Shown piece after piece: positions 44,239 to 51,770 of a stretch of DNA of 64,000 bases (its first letter is position 1; the number at the start of each line of letters is the position of its first letter). This DNA is from Candidatus Poseidoniaceae archaeon. GTDB taxonomy: Archaea > Thermoplasmatota > Poseidoniia > Poseidoniales > Poseidoniaceae. A model generated the notes under the pieces. It ran no database searches. It had not been told where the DNA came from and saw only the letters and a list, made by a program, of their open reading frames with translations. The position numbers and the translations under genes were made by a program. The stretch is taken from assembly GCA_949372645.1 (NCBI GenBank), contig CASIAP010000004.1, forward strand, positions 62,001 to 126,000, in the 5' to 3' direction.

Positions 44239-45072
44239 ATGCCGAAGTCACTTCTTTCGATTCAAGGAGTCACAAAGAGCTTTGCTGAAGTTCAAGCTTT
44301 ACATGAGATCAATTTAGAAATACACTCAGGGGAAATCGTTGGCTTAGTAGGGAGTAATGGTGCTGGTAAAACGACCTTATTACGACTTATGGCGGGCGTC
44401 TACAAACCTTCGAGTGGCTCCGTCCTCCTGAGCAATGGAGAACCTGTGTCAAGTATGCGCCATGAATTAGGTGTTGTTCCAGAATCGACTGGATTGTATT
44501 CGAGGTTGACTGCGTGGGAAAATATCCGATATCATAGTCGGATGCACGGCATCCCAGATTCAATATCTTGGGCACGTACTGAAAAATTTGCTGAACACTT
44601 GGATATGAAAGACAGTTTGAGCCGCCATACCAAGGGATTCTCTCGAGGCATGAAGCAAAAAACTGCACTCTTACGTGCATTGGCTCATGGACCTAACATT
44701 CTCTTGCTCGATGAACCAACAGCTGGATTGGATATCACCAGTGCGAGGACAGTTCGTGCATTGGTTCGGCAATTACGTGATGAAGGAGGTACTGTAATTT
44801 ATTCCACTCATCAATTGGCTGAGGCGCAGCAAGTGTGTGATCGTATTGTCATCATTCATAATGGTGAAATCCGAGCAGATGGATCTCCGATGAAGCTCTT
44901 ATCCGATACAGATACTGAATCACTCGAAGAAGCATATGTCTCACTCACACTTGACCAGGCGAGAACCCGTAAAGAAGACAATGCAAAAGAAAGTGCATTC
45001 AGTGGATGGTGGCGAAGATTATTCACACCACGTACGCCAGCTTCTACACGTGAGGTGAATGAAGATGAGTGA
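44239..45072 (+). CDS. ABC transporter ATP-binding protein, NatA/CcmA-like
   Basis: The 277-residue ATPase has Walker A GSNGAGKTT, a signature region (FSRGMKQKTALLRAL), Walker B ILLLDEPTAGLD and the switch histidine in STHQLAEA. It resembles NatA-type subunits of two-component ABC exporters. ATG 44239 with TGAGGGATTTG upstream is preferred over GTG 44227. A C-terminal extension after the core (about 45 residues, Arg/Trp-rich) is atypical but not informative. Its permease partner starts inside its last codons. Confidence 0.93.
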   Translation: MPKSLLSIQGVTKSFAEVQALHEINLEIHSGEIVGLVGSNGAGKTTLLRLMAGVYKPSSGSVLLSNGEPVSSMRHELGVVPESTGLYSRLTAWENIRYHSRMHGIPDSISWARTEKFAEHLDMKDSLSRHTKGFSRGMKQKTALLRALAHGPNILLLDEPTAGLDITSARTVRALVRQLRDEGGTVIYSTHQLAEAQQVCDRIVIIHNGEIRADGSPMKLLSDTDTESLEEAYVSLTLDQARTRKEDNAKESAFSGWWRRLFTPRTPASTREVNEDE

Positions 45073-46285
45073 GGGTAGTTTCCTACGCGTACGAGCTATT
45101 GCGAAGAAGGAAGTGGTTGAATTCTCCCGTGATTGGAGAACAATCATTGCCATAATTGTGATTCCTCTTCTCATGTTCCCACTCTTGTTCATCTTATTCC
45201 CGGTATTACTTGAATCGGAAGCTGCTGAACTCGATGCTCTGGAATTATCGATTGTCATTCAAACTGATGGCTTACCCGATACACTCGCTGAAAATATATC
45301 TCTTGGCAGCATGGAGTATTCTCTTGAAATCTTGCCGAACCTCACAAGTTTGTCAGAACCAGGTCTCGATCTCGAACGGGTGAGGAACAGTTCAACTGAT
45401 GCGATTCTGCGATTTGAATCGAATGATGATGTATGGGGGTATGCAATCCTACACCTCTCAACATCCGAACGCTCAAGCGAGGCAAGATTCCGACTTCTTA
45501 CCGCCCTCTCCATTTGGGAAGATTCAGAAGTTCGTGAGCGGATTGAGGAGGGTGGGATGGACGTCAATACAACACTCGACCCGTTACGATGGGATGGTGA
45601 AATTGCAGACGGAGATGTTGCTACATCGGGTGAACAATCCGGTATGATTCTCTCATTATTCATACCTTTAGTGCTCGCAATATGGACCTATTCAAGCGCG
45701 ATTCAACCTTCTATTGACATGACGGCGGGAGAACGTGAACGAGGTACACTCGAAGCGTTACTCTGCCTACCATGTACTCGGATGGAGCTCTTACTTGGAA
45801 AATGGCTGGCTGTCGCATCGATTACAGGGGTGGGTGTGCTGTTACAAATATTCGGACTCCTGTTTGCGATTGGATACCTTGCTTCTTCAAGTTTCATTGG
45901 AGTGCCACAACTCTCGCTGCTCTCTATTGGTCTCATTGTTCTCTCAATCATGCTTTTCGCAGTCATGGTCGTTGCATTTGAGTTAGCTTTAGCAATGCGC
46001 TCTCATAGCGTAAAAGAAGCGGGGTCGATCTTAGCTCCTGCCTTGATGCTCATTCTTTTCCCAGCTCTGTTCACTCAAGTCATCAACTTGGATGGGATTG
46101 AAGGCTTCTGGTTTGCAATACCTGTTGTGAACATTCTTCTCGCTCTACGTGAATTACTCATGAATAGAGTAATCACTGAACACGTATTGATTTGGGTTCT
46201 CTCATCCTTGGTTTATGCCAGCTTCGCAGCGTATTATGCCTCACGACAATTCAATCGAGAGGATATTGTAACATCACTCTCATGA
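45065..46285 (+). CDS. ABC exporter permease, NatB-like
   Basis: The roughly 406-residue protein has an N-terminal membrane helix (IIAIIVIPLLMFPLLFILFP), a large extracytoplasmic domain of about 150 residues, and five or six C-terminal helices. ITAGERERGTLEALL-like sequence (MTAGERERGTLEALLCLPCT) is a hallmark of NatB/ABC-2 permeases. With the upstream ATPase it would export Na+, a drug or a lipid-like substrate. ATG 45065 is favoured because GAGGTGA lies six bases before it; ATG 45059 directly abuts that motif. It converges on the aminotransferase gene with a single base between stops. Confidence 0.92.
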   Translation: MSEGSFLRVRAIAKKEVVEFSRDWRTIIAIIVIPLLMFPLLFILFPVLLESEAAELDALELSIVIQTDGLPDTLAENISLGSMEYSLEILPNLTSLSEPGLDLERVRNSSTDAILRFESNDDVWGYAILHLSTSERSSEARFRLLTALSIWEDSEVRERIEEGGMDVNTTLDPLRWDGEIADGDVATSGEQSGMILSLFIPLVLAIWTYSSAIQPSIDMTAGERERGTLEALLCLPCTRMELLLGKWLAVASITGVGVLLQIFGLLFAIGYLASSSFIGVPQLSLLSIGLIVLSIMLFAVMVVAFELALAMRSHSVKEAGSILAPALMLILFPALFTQVINLDGIEGFWFAIPVVNILLALRELLMNRVITEHVLIWVLSSLVYASFAAYYASRQFNREDIVTSLS

Positions 46286-46286
46286 A

Positions 46287-47798
46287 TTAAGAGAAGTGGT
46301 GGAAAGAAGCGCGAACAATATCGATAATAATATCGATTTCTGCTGAAGTGATTGCGAAGTGGGGGGTGAAACGAAGGGCGTTACTGCCGCCATGAATTAC
46401 ACCCAAACCATTCTTTCTACACCATGTTTCAACCGCATCAAATCCAATAACAGGGAATTTATTAGGTTCCAGTTCTGCACTCAAGAGTAATCCTGTACCT
46501 TGAACTTGTGTGATTATTCCTGGTAATTCAAGTGCTAAGAGTTCGAGCTTTTGAACAAATTCAGCACCTTTGAGACGGATATTTGCTCTCAATTCCGGCG
46601 TGATTTGATCGAGGACAGCACATGCAGTCTCAAGGGCGCGTGGGTTGGTGGTCATTGTATTACCATAAATCCCTACAACATAATTTTCTGCAGCTCGCTG
46701 ATTAAGTCCTAATACCGAGAGTGGGTATTGGCCAGCATTGAGGGCTTTCGACCATGTCTCCAAATCAGGACATTCAGCATCTTGGAACCCCTCATAATCA
46801 ATAATAGAAAGGCATCCTTGGCCACGAATACCTGCCTGAATAGAATCAACGAGGAGCATAGAACCATGTTCAAGTGTTAGACGACGGGCAGCATCGTAGA
46901 AACTACGCTCAACGCAGGAGCCTGGATTCCCTTCACCTTGAACCGGTTCAATGGCCATCAGTTCGATAAAATATCCATCGGATTCAGCTTTCGCATAAGC
47001 AGCCTCGAGGGCAGTGACATTATTCGCAGGAACAAGGATTAAATTATCTCGGGTCTGAAAGGTTGCGAGGTTTTTGTCGTATGCAGACATACATGAATGA
47101 GAAATTTGGGCTGGACGGTCTGTTCGGCCGTGGAATGCCTTTTCGACTGCCATCAGTTTGATTTCCTTACCTTCGTGACGGCCACCTGGGCCAGTCATTT
47201 TCTGAGCATTAACATCAGCAATACGCAGACTCACTGTAACTGATTCAGAACCACTGTTCATGCAAATAAAGCGAGTAAAGGGGCATGAGCCACGTGTATG
47301 TCCGAGTTCACGTTGCAACCGAGTTGCAAGGCGCTTATGGCTGTAGGATGGCGTCATGACATTCGCCATTACCCAATTTTCAGACATTGCGGAGATGATG
47401 GCACTCGGGCCATGACCAGTGCCAAGCATTCCATAGCCACCATTATCGTGGAGCACAGCACCATGAGCGGTGATAATCCAAGGTCCACGTGCTGCAAGTG
47501 CTACGTATGGATTCACTGTAGCCGGAGCGTAGAAATTAATGAAATCAGATTGAAGGGACTTGATGAGTTCAGGTTCTGAGGAATTCATAACATCCTCACC
47601 AAATTCGTCCAAGAGTGAATGTCTTCGCGAAACTGCTTCGGTAATCGCAATCCCTAAATTCGGGTCAGAAGAAAGAAATTGATGGATGACCTCATTGGAT
47701 AAACCAATGGTTTCACGATGACCCGTGAGGTCACGTAAGTTTTGAAGATGGGCGAAAGCATCTGCAGCATGTTGAGTCATCAACTTCTTGGCACCCAT
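46287..47798 (-). CDS. Class III PLP-dependent aminotransferase (lysine 6-aminotransferase/GABA-transaminase-like)
   Basis: The 503-residue protein is a fold-type I class III aminotransferase: GTGHGPSAIISAM, FICMNSGSESVTVSLRIA, VEKAFHGRTDRPAQISHS, IEPVQGEGNPG, and the PLP lysine K351 in TWSKALNAGQ. It has a divergent D318-S-I-Q321 where most relatives have DEVQ/DEIQ. Length and the N-terminal extension of about 100 residues suggest a lysine- or omega-amino-acid enzyme, but I cannot fix the substrate. ATG 47798 or 47780 may start it. It diverges from the ribbon-helix-helix gene over 124 bases rich in palindromes. Confidence 0.85.
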   Translation of the reverse strand: MGAKKLMTQHAADAFAHLQNLRDLTGHRETIGLSNEVIHQFLSSDPNLGIAITEAVSRRHSLLDEFGEDVMNSSEPELIKSLQSDFINFYAPATVNPYVALAARGPWIITAHGAVLHDNGGYGMLGTGHGPSAIISAMSENWVMANVMTPSYSHKRLATRLQRELGHTRGSCPFTRFICMNSGSESVTVSLRIADVNAQKMTGPGGRHEGKEIKLMAVEKAFHGRTDRPAQISHSCMSAYDKNLATFQTRDNLILVPANNVTALEAAYAKAESDGYFIELMAIEPVQGEGNPGSCVERSFYDAARRLTLEHGSMLLVDSIQAGIRGQGCLSIIDYEGFQDAECPDLETWSKALNAGQYPLSVLGLNQRAAENYVVGIYGNTMTTNPRALETACAVLDQITPELRANIRLKGAEFVQKLELLALELPGIITQVQGTGLLLSAELEPNKFPVIGFDAVETWCRKNGLGVIHGGSNALRFTPHFAITSAEIDIIIDIVRASFHHFS

Positions 47799-47829
47799 GG
47801 AGTTCTTTGAACGTTCGCTTCAAATCCAC

Positions 47830-47842
47830 TGACAATTTGTCA
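47830..47842. promoter_or_regulatory. Palindrome TGACAATTTGTCA upstream of the aminotransferase
   Basis: A perfect 13-base palindrome with one central base lies 32-44 bases upstream of the aminotransferase start, where a TATA-proximal operator would sit. Symmetric sites of this size commonly bind dimeric HTH regulators such as Lrp/AsnC proteins. The regulator is not identified. Confidence 0.4.
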
Positions 47843-47851
47843 AAAATCCAT

Positions 47852-47873
47852 AGTATTACGACGAAGTAATACT
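47852..47873. promoter_or_regulatory. Inverted repeat 1 (AGTATTAC-N6-GTAATACT), candidate RHH operator
   Basis: The two 8-base arms are perfectly complementary, with a 6-base spacer. The site lies two bases from a second inverted repeat with the same AGTATT half-site and just upstream of the TATA box for the ribbon-helix-helix gene. Tandem half-sites of this form are usual for RHH dimers, which bind cooperatively. Direct binding is inferred. Confidence 0.6.
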
Positions 47874-47875
47874 GT

Positions 47876-47895
47876 AGTATTCGCCTGCGAATATT
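47876..47895. promoter_or_regulatory. Inverted repeat 2 (AGTATTCGC-CT-GCGAATATT), overlaps TATA box
   Basis: Nine-base arms match at eight positions around a CT centre. The right arm runs into the TATA-like ATATTTATA (47891-47899), so a protein bound here would block TBP. It shares the AGTATT half-site with the preceding repeat. Confidence 0.6.
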
Positions 47896-47899
47896 TATA
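47891..47899 (+). promoter_or_regulatory. TATA box for the RHH/preQ0 operon, probable leaderless transcript
   Basis: ATATTTATA is centred about 27 bases upstream of the A of ATG 47923. In archaea transcription starts roughly 26-27 bases from the TATA centre, so the mRNA would begin at or next to the start codon. No Shine-Dalgarno is seen, which agrees with a leaderless message. Confidence 0.6.
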
Positions 47900-47922
47900 G
47901 GGGCTGAGCTGAACCACGAAAC

Positions 47923-48087
47923 ATGCCGAAAATTTCCTTAGACATGCCTGCGGAATTAGTCGAAGACCTACGTAAGCATGTAGGAGATCAACATAAATTC
48001 GTGAGTCTAGCGGATGCAGTTCGTACTGCATGCAGAAAACTTCTCGACCAGTTGGATGAAATTGATGCTCGGCATGGACGTACGTGA
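47923..48087 (+). CDS. Ribbon-helix-helix (CopG/NikR-like) DNA-binding protein, short
   Basis: A 54-residue protein: MPKISLDMPAELVEDLRKHV, then GDQHKFVSLADAVRTACRKLLDQL and a short polar tail. The N-terminal strand with alternating residues, helix A, the VSLADAVR turn and helix B form the classic RHH dimer fold. It would bind DNA as a dimer through the strand, without nickel-type C-terminal domains. Two inverted repeats lie directly upstream, so it is probably autoregulated. Its stop overlaps the start region of folE, making it the first cistron of a preQ0 operon. No toxin gene is adjacent, so an antitoxin role is unlikely. Confidence 0.8.
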   Translation: MPKISLDMPAELVEDLRKHVGDQHKFVSLADAVRTACRKLLDQLDEIDARHGRT

Positions 48088-48662
48088 TTGATATGGTGAC
48101 TAAAACAGAAGCGGAAAACGCAGTGAAAATATTGCTCGAATACCTTGAAGGTGATGCCCAACGCGAGGGATTACAAAAGACCCCTCAACGAGTAATTGAA
48201 TCATGGGATGAGATATTTTCAGGATATTCCACAGATTCTGAAGAATTACTTCAATCGACATTCAACGGTGAAGGGTATGATGGTATTGTCTTGCTCCGAG
48301 ATATCGAATTCCATTCAACCTGTGAGCACCACTTACAGCCGTTTACTGGACGTGCACACATTGCCTATATTCCAGTTGATCGTATTGTAGGCATCAGTAA
48401 ACTTGCAAGGATTGTCGATGCCCATGCCCATCGATTACAGAATCAAGAGCGTATAACCAAAGGCATCGCTGATGACTTGGAAAAACATTTGAATCCTCTT
48501 GGGGCAGCAGTCATTCTCGAAGCATCACATGGGTGTATGCGTTGCCGAGGTGTCCGCAAGCAAAATTCAGTCATGACCACTTCAGCAATGCGCGGCGTGT
48601 TTTTCGATAAGGCCGAACCACGTCAAGAACTCATGCAATTAATTCAATCACGACCCCTTTAA
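48084..48662 (+). CDS. folE: GTP cyclohydrolase I, FolE type
   Basis: The 192-residue enzyme converts GTP to 7,8-dihydroneopterin triphosphate. Seen are GLQKTPQRVIESW, the Zn ligand C80 and its neighbours in STCEHHLQPF, KLARIVDAHAHRLQNQERIT, and HGCMRCRG with the second Zn cysteine. Here, upstream of queE, queC and queD, it supplies the first step to preQ0 for archaeosine (and possibly queuosine-type bases) rather than folate. GTG 48084 overlaps the RHH stop; ATG 48093 is the other candidate start. Translation is probably coupled to the RHH gene. Confidence 0.94.
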   Translation: MIDMVTKTEAENAVKILLEYLEGDAQREGLQKTPQRVIESWDEIFSGYSTDSEELLQSTFNGEGYDGIVLLRDIEFHSTCEHHLQPFTGRAHIAYIPVDRIVGISKLARIVDAHAHRLQNQERITKGIADDLEKHLNPLGAAVILEASHGCMRCRGVRKQNSVMTTSAMRGVFFDKAEPRQELMQLIQSRPL

Positions 48663-48671
48663 GGTGATTCT

Positions 48672-49331
48672 ATGAGTGATGAAGCATGTATCATTTCAGG
48701 TGCCCACCCCGTTGATTCCGCGACAGACCTCGGAATGGTGTACAAAATCGTAGAGATTTTTCATTCCGTTCAAGGTGAAGGAGTACATGCAGGAATTCCG
48801 CATGTATTCATCCGCTTTGGAAAATGTAACCTCCAATGCGAATGGTGCGATACAGATTTCGAAACCTTTGACGAAATGGCAGCTGTTGATATATTGGGGG
48901 AAGTCATGAAGTATCCAGCAAAAAGAATCATCTTTACAGGTGGTGAACCAATGTTGAATGATTTATGGCCACTCCATCGATTATTCAAATCAAGAGGGTA
49001 TGAACTCTCTTGTGAATCAAATGGTACGATTGAGATCCCAGAAGGGTTATTGGATTGGATTTGCATTTCTCCAAAAGATCAAATGTATCCTCAAATCAAA
49101 ATCCGTCAGCGAAGAGGGGATGAACTCAAATGCGTCTATGTGGGTCAAGATCTATCACTTTATGATGGATTACTGGAAGGCTTTGACCACCATTTTCTGC
49201 AACCTTGCTATATCGATACAGAAAGCGTCGAATGGAATGGTAAGAATTTTGCAATGACTGAATCTGTTGTGAAGCAATCGCCTCCTTGGCGTTTGAGTCT
49301 TCAAACGCATAAGTGGATGGGGGTGGACTGA
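48672..49331 (+). CDS. queE: 7-carboxy-7-deazaguanine synthase, QueE
   Basis: The 219-residue radical SAM enzyme rearranges 6-carboxytetrahydropterin to 7-carboxy-7-deazaguanine (CDG). The cluster motif is C52-x3-C56-x2-C59 in GKCNLQCEWCDTDF, preceded by HSVQGEGVHAG and followed by IFTGGEPML. The short length is normal for QueE. AAGGTGATTCT before ATG 48672 contains the end of folE, so the genes are coupled. It works between QueD and QueC in the pathway. Confidence 0.95.
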   Translation: MSDEACIISGAHPVDSATDLGMVYKIVEIFHSVQGEGVHAGIPHVFIRFGKCNLQCEWCDTDFETFDEMAAVDILGEVMKYPAKRIIFTGGEPMLNDLWPLHRLFKSRGYELSCESNGTIEIPEGLLDWICISPKDQMYPQIKIRQRRGDELKCVYVGQDLSLYDGLLEGFDHHFLQPCYIDTESVEWNGKNFAMTESVVKQSPPWRLSLQTHKWMGVD

Positions 49332-50483
49332 ATGAAGCGAGCGGTTATGGCACTCTCGGGTGGAATGGATTCGACAGCCCTCTTGATGCGACTCTTGGCC
49401 GATCAATACAAAGTCGATTGTATTTCATACAATTACGGACAAAAGCACAGTGTTGAGATAGAACGTGCACAATTGAATATTCAATACCTTGAATCAAAGG
49501 GGTACGACATTGAACACAAAATCATCGACCTCTCAAGTGCAATGGGTGCGTTTGAAAGTTCACTCCTCAAAAGTGGTGAGGAGATTCCCGAAGGTCATTA
49601 TGAAGCTAAACAAATGAAATCAACTGTTGTTCCTAATCGTAATGCTATTTTCGCTTCAATAATGTATGGGTATGCATTATCAGTATCGAACCGTGAGGGG
49701 TGCAACGTTGAAATTGCCCTTGGTATTCATTCTGGTGATCACGAAATATATCCTGACTGTAGGCCAGAGTTTTATCAAGCCATCGAACATGCTTTTGCTG
49801 TTGGAAATTGGGACAGCGAAAAAATATCGTTCTCATTACCATATTTAGATGGCAACAAGGCATCAATTCTCGAAGATGCCCAAAAAGCGATTACACAACT
49901 TAAGCTGGAATTCAACACCGTGTTTGCGAACACCAATACCTCCTACAATCCTGATGAAGAAGGGCGAAGTTCAGGAATGAGTGGGGCTGATATTGAACGT
50001 ATTCTTGCATTCCACAGCCTTGGTCTAACCGATCCTGTGGAATACCAAACAACTTGGGGAGAAGTTCTCGCAAACGCCCTCCAAGTTGAAAAGGTGCACA
50101 GGGAAGAAGACTATCGTCAACGCCTCTCGGAAGAACAATACATGGTCACACGTCAAAGTGCAACAGAACGCGCCTTCACTGGAATCTATTGGGATGAGAA
50201 GAGAGATGGTGATTACTTTTGTATCTGTTGCGGCCATCTCTTGTTCACCTCTTCAATGAAATTTGATTCAGGATGCGGTTGGCCATCATTCCATACTGAA
50301 CATCCAGATGCAGGAATCAAACACATCGAAGATTATACTCATGGGATGCAGAGAGTTGAGGTTCAATGTTCAAAGTGTGATGCCCATTTGGGGCATATCT
50401 TTGAAGACGGACCTCGGGCATTCGGTGGGCAAAGGTATTGCATAAATTCGGCATCATTAGATTTTGAGGAGATGGAAGAATGA
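49332..50483 (+). CDS. queC-msrB: Fusion of QueC (7-cyano-7-deazaguanine synthase) and peptide-methionine (R)-S-oxide reductase MsrB
   Basis: The 383-residue protein joins two enzymes. Residues 1-250 are QueC-like: the PP-loop ATP site SGGMDST (9-15), YNYGQKHSVE, VVPNRNAIFASI (100-111) and GIHSGDHEIYPDCRPEF. Residues 258-383 are a complete MsrB: TGIYWDEK, Zn cysteines C297/C300 and C346/C349, FDSGCGWPSF, and catalytic C370 in RYCINSASLDF. The QueC Zn site, usually four cysteines (TxxCY...CGxCxxCxER), reads NTSYN and SGMSGADIER here with no cysteine. QueC converts CDG to preQ0 with ATP and ammonia; MsrB reduces methionine-R-sulfoxide. The order folE-queE-queC-queD supports the preQ0 role. The ATG directly follows the queE stop. 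Confidence 0.93.
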   Translation: MKRAVMALSGGMDSTALLMRLLADQYKVDCISYNYGQKHSVEIERAQLNIQYLESKGYDIEHKIIDLSSAMGAFESSLLKSGEEIPEGHYEAKQMKSTVVPNRNAIFASIMYGYALSVSNREGCNVEIALGIHSGDHEIYPDCRPEFYQAIEHAFAVGNWDSEKISFSLPYLDGNKASILEDAQKAITQLKLEFNTVFANTNTSYNPDEEGRSSGMSGADIERILAFHSLGLTDPVEYQTTWGEVLANALQVEKVHREEDYRQRLSEEQYMVTRQSATERAFTGIYWDEKRDGDYFCICCGHLLFTSSMKFDSGCGWPSFHTEHPDAGIKHIEDYTHGMQRVEVQCSKCDAHLGHIFEDGPRAFGGQRYCINSASLDFEEMEE

Positions 50484-50929
50484 CCACACGTATACGACGA
50501 TTTGTAGAAACTGATACCGGGCACCGAGTTCCAAACCACAAGAGTAAATGCCGCCACATGCACGGGCATAGATATCGATTTGAAGCAGAAATTGAAGGTG
50601 ACACCGTTCAAGAAACTGGCGTAAGTGAAGAAGGAATGCTGATCGACTTTTCAGATGTGAGTGCTATACTCATGGAACATGTACATGACATCGTTGATCA
50701 TGCATTTGTTGTATATGAAGGAGATTCTGAAGCACGGAAGGCTTGTGATGCAATGGGTGAAGGGCATCGGACAGTCGTTGTTCCGTTCATTCCAACAGCA
50801 GAAAATCTTGCTAAATGGGCATTTGAGCAAGTGCAGCCTCATATTTCAACTGCATATGGCAATCGACTGAAACTCGTTGCCATGCATGTGCGTGAAACTC
50901 CCAAGAGCACCGCATCGTGGATTCCATAA
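50480..50929 (+). CDS. queD: 6-carboxytetrahydropterin synthase, QueD
   Basis: The 149-residue protein of the PTPS family has Zn ligands H15, H28 and H30 (TGHRVPN, RHMHGHRYR) and the nucleophile cysteine C24. The later IVDHAFVVYEGD and PTAENLAKWAFEQV fit QueD. It makes 6-carboxy-5,6,7,8-tetrahydropterin from dihydroneopterin triphosphate, feeding QueE. Its start overlaps the stop of the queC-msrB gene in an ATGA. It ends directly against the convergent methyltransferase gene. Confidence 0.94.
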   Translation: MTTRIRRFVETDTGHRVPNHKSKCRHMHGHRYRFEAEIEGDTVQETGVSEEGMLIDFSDVSAILMEHVHDIVDHAFVVYEGDSEARKACDAMGEGHRTVVVPFIPTAENLAKWAFEQVQPHISTAYGNRLKLVAMHVRETPKSTASWIP

Positions 50930-51769
50930 TCATTCTTCTTCAGACCGTGTAATCTTTCTGCGGCGTTGACTTTTCCATTCAGCATTACCATCCACGTATT
51001 GCAGAGCAGTCGTTGCATCAAGAATACCACCTATCAGTCGCATAGCCTCATCATCTGTAGGCATAGAACGCATTAGATTCCGCCTTAGATTATGAGAAAA
51101 ACTTTCCCTTCGCTCGTCATTTCCGGGTAAGACTTGCCCAAATTCGAATATCCCTTGGTGGAGTATGCGCTTCAATGTGGGATTCATGCTCCGTTCAAGA
51201 GGAACAATATTTGGAATACCTGGGTTCGAACCTTGGGTAGAACGTACGGTTGAGCGATGCAATTCATAGACGCATGCGTTCACTGCATGAGATAAGTTCG
51301 CTATTGGGTATCCTTCCCATGTTGGCAAGGTTACCAAGAAGTCACAGAGTGCAAGAGATTCTGTCGAGAGACCCATTCCTTCTTCACCAAATACAAGTGA
51401 TACAGATTCGCTGAATGATTCCAAGCGCTCTGCCATTTCCCAAGGATAAGTAAAATGACGGAATGTCGTCTTCGCACCGATTTCTCGCTTTCCAGATGTT
51501 CCAATTGTTATGCTGCAATCAGCAGTTGCTTCCTCAAGAGTCTCATACACTCGGCACGAATCAAGAATTCGACCTGCATGCTTTGCTCTATTCCGTGCTT
51601 CAATATCGTCTGGAGAGCAAATGGGTGCAACAAGGCGAAGTGAATCAAAACCATAATTCAACATTGTTCTGCATACAGCTCCGAGATTACCTGGGTGAGA
51701 TGCACCAACTAATACGATGTGGAGAGAATAGTTACGGTGAGGGAGTGGAAGTGTTTGACGATCGCCCAT
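50930..51769 (-). CDS. TrmJ-like SPOUT RNA 2'-O-methyltransferase
   Basis: The 279-residue protein is a SpoU-family (SPOUT) methylase: IVLVGASHPGNLGAVCRTMLNYGF, TIGTSGKREIG, LVFGEEGMGLS and LPTWEGYPIANLSHAVNACVYEL are the three knot motifs. It most resembles TrmJ, which methylates the ribose at position 32 of tRNA. ATG 51769 follows GGAGGATGAGTAAC; an ATG nine bases upstream overlaps the previous gene. It is last in the minus-strand ribosomal-protein run. Confidence 0.92.
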   Translation of the reverse strand: MGDRQTLPLPHRNYSLHIVLVGASHPGNLGAVCRTMLNYGFDSLRLVAPICSPDDIEARNRAKHAGRILDSCRVYETLEEATADCSITIGTSGKREIGAKTTFRHFTYPWEMAERLESFSESVSLVFGEEGMGLSTESLALCDFLVTLPTWEGYPIANLSHAVNACVYELHRSTVRSTQGSNPGIPNIVPLERSMNPTLKRILHQGIFEFGQVLPGNDERRESFSHNLRRNLMRSMPTDDEAMRLIGGILDATTALQYVDGNAEWKSQRRRKITRSEEE

Positions 51770-51770
51770 G

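Noticed and set aside
47923-48087. RHH protein as antitoxin of a toxin-antitoxin pair
   Set aside because: The next gene is folE and no toxin-like frame is adjacent.
49332-50483. QueC-like gene as part of a QatABCD-type or CBASS-type defence system
   Set aside because: Neighbours are folE, queE and queD, the standard preQ0 set; no nuclease, cyclase or Qat partners are present.
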